A stretch of DNA of 8,714 nt from SIG710 sp045604985. GTDB lineage: Bacteria; Bacillota; Clostridia; Oscillospirales; CAG-272. Positions 1 to 4,326 of the stretch are shown here, one piece after another; within the stretch, counting starts at the first letter, position 1; the number at the start of each line of letters is the position of its first letter. Made by a program: the position numbers and the translations under genes. The notes under the pieces are model-generated. The model worked only from the letters and a program-made list of their open reading frames with translations, was not told where the DNA came from and did no database searches. The stretch is from positions 1 through 8,714 of the forward strand of contig JAZUPD010000054.1 in assembly GCA_045604985.1 (NCBI GenBank), read 5' to 3'.

Positions 1-48
1 TCCACCTACGACCTGACCAAGGGTCGCATCACCTGGAGAAAAAAATAA
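1..48 (+). CDS. infA: Translation initiation factor IF-1, C-terminal end (partial)
   Basis: The first 15 codons and the TAA stop read STYDLTKGRITWRKK. This is the conserved end of bacterial IF-1, the small OB-fold protein that binds the ribosomal A site during initiation. The start of the gene lies left of the window. The position just before rpmJ matches the usual infA-rpmJ-rpsM order in Firmicutes, and that context makes the call firm despite the short stretch visible. Confidence 0.93.
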   Translation, partial: STYDLTKGRITWRKK

Positions 49-72
49 TCTCGAAAGGAACGGTATAAAACA

Positions 73-186
73 ATGAAAGTTAAGCCTTCCGTCAAGAAGA
101 TTTGCGAAAAGTGCAAAATCATCAAGAGAAAAGGCCATGTAATGGTCATCTGCGAGAACCCCAAGCATAAGCAAAGACAGGGTTAA
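73..186 (+). CDS. rpmJ: 50S ribosomal protein L36 (bL36), zinc-binding form
   Basis: A 37-codon frame encodes MKVKPSVKKICEKCKIIKRK followed by a tail rich in basic residues, which is the standard length and sequence of bL36. The zinc knuckle is complete, with Cys11, Cys14, Cys27 and His32, so this is the zinc-binding (C+) version and not the zinc-independent paralogue. The ATG is the only start that gives the conserved MKVKPSVK opening. An AAGGA element lies about a dozen bases upstream, a rather long spacing. It sits 24 bp after infA and 39 bp before rpsM in the same transcript. Confidence 0.96.
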   Translation: MKVKPSVKKICEKCKIIKRKGHVMVICENPKHKQRQG

Positions 187-225
187 GCAAAATTCACTAC
201 ATTTTAAACAGAGAGGTGAAACAGA

Positions 226-594
226 ATGGCTCGTATAGCCGGTGTTGATATTCCGAATAACAAGCGCATAGAGATCGCACTGACCTACATTTACGGTATC
301 GGAAGAAAAAGCGCAAATGACATTCTTGCAAAAACTGGCATAAACCCCGACACGCGTGCAAAGGATCTTACCGAGGCAGAGGTTGCAAAGCTTCGTGACG
401 AGATCGAAAACAACTATACGGTTGAGGGTGACCTTCGCCGCGATGTTGCACTCAACATCAAGAACATGATCGAGATCAACTGCTACCGTGGTATCAGACA
501 CAGAAAGGGTCTCCCAGTTAGAGGTCAGAGAACCAAGACCAATGCAAGAACAAGAAAAGGTCCCGCGAAGACAATCGCGAACAAGAAGAAATAA
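226..594 (+). CDS. rpsM: 30S ribosomal protein S13 (uS13)
   Basis: The 122-residue product starts MARIAGVDIPNNKRIEIALT and carries the helix-two-turns-helix segment YIYGIGRKSA (residues 22-31). Near the C terminus is the hallmark YRGIRHRKGLPVRGQRTKTN stretch (88-107), which is followed by a lysine/arginine-rich tail that reaches into the decoding centre. S13 sits in the head of the small subunit and contacts the P-site tRNA and the large subunit. Length and motifs are normal. A GAGAGGTG ribosome binding site lies 7 bases before the ATG. The gene is followed after 16 bp by rpsK. Confidence 0.98.
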   Translation: MARIAGVDIPNNKRIEIALTYIYGIGRKSANDILAKTGINPDTRAKDLTEAEVAKLRDEIENNYTVEGDLRRDVALNIKNMIEINCYRGIRHRKGLPVRGQRTKTNARTRKGPAKTIANKKK

Positions 595-610
595 GGAGTG
601 ATAAAGACAG

Positions 611-1009
611 ATGGCAAAAGTTGCTGCTAAGAAGGTCATCAAGAAGAGACGCGAACGCAAAAATATTGAAAAAGGCGCAGCGCACATTCAGTCAACCTTC
701 AATAATACTATCATCACTATCACAGATACTCAGGGCAACGCAGTATCCTGGGCATCCGCAGGAGAGCTCGGCTTCAAGGGCTCCAGAAAGTCCACTCCCT
801 TTGCTGCTCAGTCCGCAGCAGAGACAGCTGCAAAAGCTGCTATGGAGCATGGTATGAAAACCGTTGAAGTATATGTTAAGGGTCCCGGTGCAGGACGTGA
901 ATCTGCGATCCGTGCTCTCGAAGCAGTGGGTCTGAGCATCACACTCATCAAGGACGTAACTCCCATACCCCACAACGGTTGCAGACCGCCTAAGCGCAGG
1001 CGCGTTTAA
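611..1009 (+). CDS. rpsK: 30S ribosomal protein S11 (uS11)
   Basis: The 132-residue protein has a basic N-terminal extension (residues 1-20), then the conserved core: HIQSTFNNTIITITDTQGNA (25-44), a WASAGELGFKGSRKSTPFAA region, and the ending DVTPIPHNGCRPPKRRRV. S11 lies on the platform of the small subunit beside the anticodon region of mRNA-bound tRNA. A GGAGTG ribosome binding site overlaps the end of rpsM. Length and motif content are typical of the family, and nothing is odd. Confidence 0.98.
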   Translation: MAKVAAKKVIKKRRERKNIEKGAAHIQSTFNNTIITITDTQGNAVSWASAGELGFKGSRKSTPFAAQSAAETAAKAAMEHGMKTVEVYVKGPGAGRESAIRALEAVGLSITLIKDVTPIPHNGCRPPKRRRV

Positions 1010-1031
1010 TCTTTAGAGGAGGTAAGAAGAT

Positions 1032-1658
1032 ATGGCAAGATATACAGGTCCTTCTTGCAAACTCTGCCGCAGAGAAGGCGTTAAGCTTTTTCTTAAGGGA
1101 GAGCGTTGCATGACAGGTAAGTGCGCAATTGACCGCAGACACAGTGCTCCCGGTCAGCATGGCGCAGCAAACAAGAAGGTCAGAGAGTACGGTATGCATC
1201 TTCGCGAGAAGCAGAAGACCAGAAGATACTACGGCGTTCTTGAAAAGCAGTTCGTAAACCTCTATAAGGAGGCAGAAAGACAGGAAGGAATGACAGGTGA
1301 GAACCTTCTCAGACTTCTTGAGTGCCGTCTTGATAATGTGGTTTACAGAATGGCAATGGCAGACAGCCATAAAGAGGCACGTCAGCTCGTTCGTCACGGT
1401 CACTTCACCGTAAACGGAAAGAAGGTTGACATCCCCTCCTATACGGTTAAGGCAGGCGATGTAATCGCTGTTAAGAGTACAAGCCGCTCCTCTGAGAAGA
1501 TCAAGGGTCTTATCGAGGGACTTGAGAAGGCAACCTTCCCCAAGTGGCTTGAGGTAAATAAGGAAGCAGCTTCCGCTAAGGTAGTAACACTTCCTGCTCG
1601 TGATGATATCGATTTCGACTTTAACGAACAGCTTATCGTCGAATTTTATTCCAAGTAA
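1032..1658 (+). CDS. rpsD: 30S ribosomal protein S4 (uS4), zinc-finger form
   Basis: This 208-residue protein begins MARYTGPSCKLCRREGVKLF. Cys9, Cys12, Cys26 and Cys31 form the N-terminal zinc finger of C+ type S4. The S4 RNA-binding domain is plain at about residues 98-160, including LDNVVYRMAMA, ARQLVRHGHFTVNGKKVDIP and KAGDVIAVK. S4 nucleates assembly of the 30S body by binding 16S rRNA. A strong GAGGAGGT site precedes the ATG. Its place between rpsK and rpoA is the clostridial arrangement; in Bacillus the gene sits elsewhere. S4 is an autoregulator in several bacteria, but no leader structure for that is obvious before this gene. Confidence 0.98.
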   Translation: MARYTGPSCKLCRREGVKLFLKGERCMTGKCAIDRRHSAPGQHGAANKKVREYGMHLREKQKTRRYYGVLEKQFVNLYKEAERQEGMTGENLLRLLECRLDNVVYRMAMADSHKEARQLVRHGHFTVNGKKVDIPSYTVKAGDVIAVKSTSRSSEKIKGLIEGLEKATFPKWLEVNKEAASAKVVTLPARDDIDFDFNEQLIVEFYSK

Positions 1659-1769
1659 TAACTCCGCCTTGTGCGGCATAGCGGTGCTGACTGCAGCCAC
1701 ATAAGTAAAATTTTCCGATCACAGAGAAAATTAAATGTATTATTAAATAATTAAGGAGGGTTATCAGGA
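1659..1769 (+). other. rpsD-rpoA intergenic spacer with small hairpins
   Basis: This is the longest gap inside the ribosomal operon (111 bp). It can fold into a short hairpin, CCGC (1664-1667) with GCGG (1673-1676). A second hairpin pairs GTGCTG (1684-1689) with CAGCCAC (1694-1700) through one bulged C. A second GCGG at 1681-1684 could pair with the same CCGC, so two alternative folds exist. No T-run follows, so it is not a terminator. The AT-rich second half (about 1705-1755) contains TATTAT but has no convincing -35 partner. The rpoA ribosome binding site AAGGAGGG ends the spacer. The hairpins may be RNA processing or stability elements. Confidence 0.4.
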
Positions 1770-2744
1770 ATGATTGAGATAGAGAAGCCCAATATTACGA
1801 CTGCCAGCATGAGTGAAGACGGTAAATGTGGACAATTTGTAATCGAGCCCCTTGAGAGAGGCTTTGGCATAACACTCGGAAACTCACTTCGCCGCGTGCT
1901 TCTCAGCTCGCTGCCCGGAGTTGCTGTAACAAGCATAAAGATCGAGGGTGTGCTTCATGAATTTTCCACAGTACCCGGTGTGAAGGAAGACGTGACCGAG
2001 ATCGTAGTAAACGTAAAGGGAATCACAGCAAAGCTTCACACAAACACTCCCAAGACCGTAATAATCGAAGTAGTGGGTGAAAAGAATGTTACCGCAGGTG
2101 ACATCAGACAGGATTCGGATATCGAGATATTGAATCCAGATCACCATATCGCAACAGTAGGCGAGGGTGAGAGACTTTATATGGAGCTTGTATTTGAGCA
2201 TGGCAGAGGATATGTATCCCAGGACAAGAACAAGCAGCTCCACAACGCACAGCTGGGACAGAGCGTTTCTGCACCCATCGGTACTATATATACAGACTCT
2301 ATTTATACTCCCGTTTACAACGTCAGCTATGAGGTTGAGCCTACAAGAGTAGGAAGCAACTCGGATTTTGACAAGCTTACGCTTGATGTGCTTACAAACG
2401 GCACGATTACGGCGAAGGAAGCGATTTCTCTCGGTGCCAAGATACTCAACGAGCATCTCAACTTGTTTGTGGATTTGTCAGATGAAGCAAAGAAGACAGA
2501 AATATTGGTCGAGAGACAGGAAACCATCAAGGAAAAGGTCCTTGAGATGACCATTGAGGAGCTTGACATGTCTGTTCGAAGCTTCAACTGCTTGAAGCGT
2601 GCAGGCATTGACACGGTTGAGGATCTTACCAACCGTACAGAGGAGGACATGATCAAGGTTCGTAACCTCGGAAAGAAGTCGCTTGAGGAAGTAATATTAA
2701 AACTTCATTCTCTCGGCCTCGACCTCAAGAAAGAGGAAGAATAA
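1770..2744 (+). CDS. rpoA: DNA-directed RNA polymerase subunit alpha
   Basis: The 324-residue alpha subunit dimerises to start assembly of RNA polymerase. The N-terminal domain (about 1-230) shows FVIEPLERGFGITLGNSLRR and LLSSLPGVAVTSIKIEGVLHEFSTVPGVKEDV, the conserved dimerisation and beta-binding segments. After a flexible, charged linker comes the C-terminal domain (about 255-320) with MSVRSFNCLKRAGIDTVEDL and VRNLGKKSLEEV, the helix-hairpin-helix that binds UP-element DNA and activators. Length is normal. The ATG follows a strong AAGGAGGG site. rpoA lies in its usual place between rpsD and rplQ. Confidence 0.99.
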   Translation: MIEIEKPNITTASMSEDGKCGQFVIEPLERGFGITLGNSLRRVLLSSLPGVAVTSIKIEGVLHEFSTVPGVKEDVTEIVVNVKGITAKLHTNTPKTVIIEVVGEKNVTAGDIRQDSDIEILNPDHHIATVGEGERLYMELVFEHGRGYVSQDKNKQLHNAQLGQSVSAPIGTIYTDSIYTPVYNVSYEVEPTRVGSNSDFDKLTLDVLTNGTITAKEAISLGAKILNEHLNLFVDLSDEAKKTEILVERQETIKEKVLEMTIEELDMSVRSFNCLKRAGIDTVEDLTNRTEEDMIKVRNLGKKSLEEVILKLHSLGLDLKKEEE

Positions 2745-2801
2745 GCCGATAGGATTTCAACTTTTAGCTTAAAGCAAAAACAAGCAGAAGGAGGGAACAA
2801 A

Positions 2802-3152
2802 ATGCCCGGAACAAGAAAGCTCGGCAGACCTACAGCTCACAGAAATGCAATGCTGAGAGGTATGGTAACTTATCTGCTCGAGAATGGATCCATTGAGACA
2901 ACTCTGACAAGAGCGAAGGAAGTTCGTTCACTTGCAGAGAAGATGATAACACTTGGCAAGAAAAATACTCTTGCAAGCCGTCGTGCAGCACTTGCATACA
3001 TCACAAAGGAAGACGTTGTAACAAAGTTGTTCAGCGAGATCGCTCCCAAGTATGCAAACCGCAACGGTGGTTATACACAGATATTCAAACTCGGTCCTCG
3101 CAGAGGAGACGCAGCTGAGATGGCTATCATCAAGCTCATTGACGAAGAATAA
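2802..3152 (+). CDS. rplQ: 50S ribosomal protein L17 (bL17)
   Basis: The 116-residue protein has the family opening MPGTRKLGRPTAHRNAMLRG, then MVTYLLENGSIETTLTRAKEVRSLAEKMITLGKK. It ends with GGYTQIFKLGPRRGDAAEMAIIKLIDE. L17 lies near the exit of the peptide tunnel on the large subunit. The GGAGGG ribosome binding site is well placed. It is the last gene of the operon: a strong terminator follows within 10 bp of its stop. Confidence 0.98.
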   Translation: MPGTRKLGRPTAHRNAMLRGMVTYLLENGSIETTLTRAKEVRSLAEKMITLGKKNTLASRRAALAYITKEDVVTKLFSEIAPKYANRNGGYTQIFKLGPRRGDAAEMAIIKLIDEE

Positions 3153-3160
3153 TTAAAAAT

Positions 3161-3195
3161 AGGGCTGAGTTTACGTGACTCAGCCCTTATTTTTT
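3161..3195 (+). terminator. Intrinsic terminator of the ribosomal protein operon
   Basis: AGGGCTGAGT (3161-3170) pairs perfectly with ACTCAGCCCT (3178-3187) around a 7-base loop, and is followed by a T-rich run (TATTTTTTATTT). The opposite strand also has a T-rich run after the stem, so the hairpin could stop convergent transcription from the tRNA cluster as well. Confidence 0.93.
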
Positions 3196-3254
3196 ATTTA
3201 TTCTATCATTATTATAAGGATTTTGTGGAGTTCAAGTCCAAATTTATCTATAAA

Positions 3255-3288
3255 GCAAAAAAAGCACACCCAGAGGTGTGTTTTTTGC
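3255..3288 (-). terminator. Intrinsic terminator of the tRNA cluster (probably bidirectional)
   Basis: On the minus strand CACACC-TCTG-GGTGTG forms a 6-bp stem with a 4-base loop, followed by C and seven T. It begins about 14 bases past the CCA end of tRNA-Gly. The plus strand also ends the stem with six T, so it can work in both directions. Confidence 0.85.
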
Positions 3289-3293
3289 ATTTA

Positions 3294-3369
3294 TGGAGCG
3301 GATTACGGGGCTCGAACCCGCCACCTCGACCTTGGCAAGGTCGCGCTCTACCAAATGAGCTAAATCCGC
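3294..3369 (-). tRNA. tRNA-Gly (anticodon GCC)
   Basis: Read on the minus strand this is a complete 76-base tRNA with encoded CCA. The acceptor stem is GCGGATT/AATCCGC with discriminator T, the D arm is GCTC/GAGC, the anticodon arm is CGACC-TTGCCAA-GGTCG with GCC at positions 34-36, and the T arm is GCGGG-TTCGAGC-CCCGT. All stems pair, and the variable loop has the common AGGTG. It is the last gene of the cluster, 202 bp after tRNA-Asp. No clear promoter of its own is visible, so it is probably read through from the promoter upstream of tRNA-Val. Confidence 0.97.
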
Positions 3370-3388
3370 ACAGTATTTAATTTTAAAT

Positions 3389-3454
3389 TCACCATCGTAT
3401 GATAAACAAACGTTTTACAACAACCTCATCCGGTATTGAAAGCTTTTTGGCTTA
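3389..3454. repeat. Direct repeat copy A (66 bp core)
   Basis: The segment aligns without gaps to 3484-3549. By hand count 53 of 66 positions agree, about 80 percent. The best conserved blocks are TCACCATCGTRTGATAAA at the left end and CGGTATTGAAAG in the middle; GCTTA follows at the right end. The copy continues to the right into a pyrimidine-rich stretch but lacks the perfect inverted repeat that ends copy B, so it looks like a decayed member. It lies between copy B and tRNA-Gly. Confidence 0.8.
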
Positions 3455-3483
3455 ACCTTTTTCTCTGAAAATAATTATAAAAA

Positions 3484-3549
3484 TCACCATCGTGTGATAA
3501 AAAAACACTTTCAAATAACTTAATTCGGTATTGAAAGTTCTTTTGCTTA
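3484..3549. repeat. Direct repeat copy B (66 bp core)
   Basis: This is the second copy of the same sequence, offset by 95 bp from copy A. Unlike A, it contains CTTTCAA (3508-3514) facing TTGAAAG (3531-3537), a possible 7-bp hairpin. Its left end, ATCAC-CATCGT-GTGAT, can also form a 5-bp hairpin. It runs directly into the 26-base inverted repeat next to tRNA-Asp. The whole unit is non-coding. Confidence 0.8.
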
Positions 3550-3571
3550 CTTTTCTTTCAAGAAAAGTAAG
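3546..3571. repeat. Perfect 12-bp inverted repeat abutting tRNA-Asp
   Basis: CTTACTTTTCTT (3546-3557) and AAGAAAAGTAAG (3560-3571) are exact reverse complements with a 2-base gap. The right arm ends at the base before the CCA end of tRNA-Asp (3572). In the cluster transcript it would form a hairpin right after the mature tRNA 3' end. The minus strand continues with CAAAAGAAC and not a T-run, so it is not a normal intrinsic terminator. CTTTCAA at 3555-3561 could instead pair with TTGAAAG at 3531-3537. Confidence 0.85.
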
Positions 3572-3648
3572 TGGCGACCCGAAGGGGACTCGAACCCCTG
3601 TCCTCTAGCGTGACAGGCTAGCGTTCTAACCAACTGAACTACCGGGCC
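3572..3648 (-). tRNA. tRNA-Asp (anticodon GTC)
   Basis: This is a complete 77-base tRNA on the minus strand with encoded CCA. The acceptor is GGCCCGG/TCGGGTC (two G-U pairs) with discriminator G, and the D arm is GTTC/GAAC. The anticodon arm is CTAGC-CTGTCAC-GCTAG, giving anticodon GTC, and the T arm is AGGGG-TTCGAGT-CCCCT. It starts 5 bases after the CCA of tRNA-Val, so the two are cut from one transcript. Confidence 0.97.
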
Positions 3649-3653
3649 AAATA

Positions 3654-3729
3654 TGGTGGGAACAATAGGGCTCGAACCTATGACCCTCTGCTTGTAAGGC
3701 AGATGCTCTCCCAACTGAGCTATGCTCCC
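3654..3729 (-). tRNA. tRNA-Val (anticodon TAC)
   Basis: This is a complete 76-base tRNA on the minus strand with encoded CCA. The acceptor is GGGAGCA/TGTTCCC with discriminator A, the D arm is GCTC/GAGC, the anticodon arm is TCTGC-CTTACAA-GCAGA giving TAC, and the T arm is ATAGG-TTCGAGC-CCTAT. It is the first gene of the cluster and lies about 15 bases after the predicted transcription start. Confidence 0.97.
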
Positions 3730-3750
3730 ATTCTTTCGGACAACGGAAAC

Positions 3751-3779
3751 ATTATATCACATTTTTTTTGATTTGTCAA
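3751..3779 (-). promoter_or_regulatory. Consensus sigma-A promoter of the tRNA cluster
   Basis: On the minus strand the -35 box is TTGACA (3779-3774), the spacer is 17 bases, and the -10 box is TATAAT (3756-3751), all matching the vegetative consensus exactly. The bases TGA just before the -10 also give an extended -10 (TGn). The A-rich spacer and the short leader to tRNA-Val fit a strong stable-RNA promoter. Confidence 0.92.
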
Positions 3780-3929
3780 TAGTTTTTTGTATTTTATGTA
3801 TTTCTTTTTGTCAAGAAATCACCCCGAACGTTGTCAGTAAAAGGTTTTGGTCAAGCTTTTTAAAAGGTCGATAAAAATTTTCCAATGGAGTGTCTGCGGT
3901 GACTCAATGACGTTTTCCCATTTGATATT
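3780..3929. other. Non-coding spacer between tRNA promoter and serine dehydratase operon
   Basis: No convincing gene is present; the open frames here lack a ribosome binding site and resemble nothing known. The left third is very T-rich. GGTCAAGC (3851-3858) and GAGT/ACTC (3896-3904) provide only weak dyads. It may hold remains of a dispersed element or simply be a spacer between two outward-separated units. Confidence 0.5.
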
Positions 3930-3964
3930 AAAAAAAGACAAAGGGACTGATGCAGATCAGCCCC
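3930..3964 (-). terminator. Intrinsic terminator of the serine dehydratase operon
   Basis: On the minus strand GGGGCTGAT-CTGC-ATCAGTCCC forms a 9-bp stem (one G-U) with a 4-base loop, followed by TTTGTCTTTTTTT. It starts about 20 bases after the stop of the 110-residue gene and closes the two-gene unit. Confidence 0.9.
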
Positions 3965-3984
3965 ATATTGATTTATTCAGCAAA

Positions 3985-4317
3985 TCACCTGTAATAAACA
4001 TAATGCGCCGTTATAGTACGCTTGATCCCACCATGCTCAAGGTCAACGCCAGTAAGGACAACGCCATCGCCCGAAAGAAGCTCCCATGCTTGCATATCCT
4101 CGACGGGAGTTCTGAAAACCACATCGGATGAGGCGAAAACAATAAATTCGCCATTCCTTATGCTGAATGCACCGCTCTTTCCGATTACTTCTTCTACATT
4201 ATCTTTACGCTCTGTAACATATCTTATCAATTTTTTGCTTATCATTTCTGCCATTTCAAGGCGAAATCTCTTACTATTAACATTTTTCGGCTTGAAAATA
4301 TTTTTAAAAAGTCCCAT
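3985..4317 (-). CDS. Conserved-looking hypothetical protein, 110 aa, coupled to serine dehydratase
   Basis: I do not recognise a named family. The protein starts MGLFKNIFKPKN, a basic and amphipathic opening. A charged helical stretch follows (about 15-45, EMAEMISKKLIRYVTERKDNVEEV). The second half is compact and beta-rich with FIVFASSDVVFRTPVEDM, AWELLSGDGVVLTGVDLEHG and the end RTITAHYVYYR. There is no signal peptide, membrane segment or metal-binding cluster, so it is probably a small cytoplasmic protein. I chose the ATG at 4317 because GAGG lies 7 bases before it. A GTG two codons earlier would sit on top of that site. The GAGG overlaps the TGA stop of the serine dehydratase gene, which suggests coupled translation. 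A link to serine metabolism rests only on this pairing. Confidence 0.8.
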   Translation of the reverse strand: MGLFKNIFKPKNVNSKRFRLEMAEMISKKLIRYVTERKDNVEEVIGKSGAFSIRNGEFIVFASSDVVFRTPVEDMQAWELLSGDGVVLTGVDLEHGGIKRTITAHYVYYR

Positions 4318-4326
4318 AAGCACACC

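Noticed and set aside
990..1700. Long open frame of 236 codons on the minus strand across rpsD
   Set aside because: It lies entirely antisense to S4, whose sequence is fully conserved. It has no ribosome binding site and a meaningless composition.
3175..3363. Open frame of 62 codons on the plus strand
   Set aside because: It starts inside the rplQ terminator and runs through a second terminator and the tRNA-Gly gene. It has no ribosome binding site.
3389..3571. CRISPR array
   Set aside because: There are only two diverged copies of at least 66 bp with a spacer of about 29 bp, and no cas genes. Repeat length and divergence do not fit.
3546..3571. Intrinsic terminator after tRNA-Asp
   Set aside because: The stem is strong, but the minus strand continues CAAAAGAAC with no T-run, and the loop is only two bases.
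4318..4323. GTG start two codons upstream for the 110-residue protein
   Set aside because: It sits one base after the GAGG site, too close for initiation; the ATG at 4317 has 7-base spacing.
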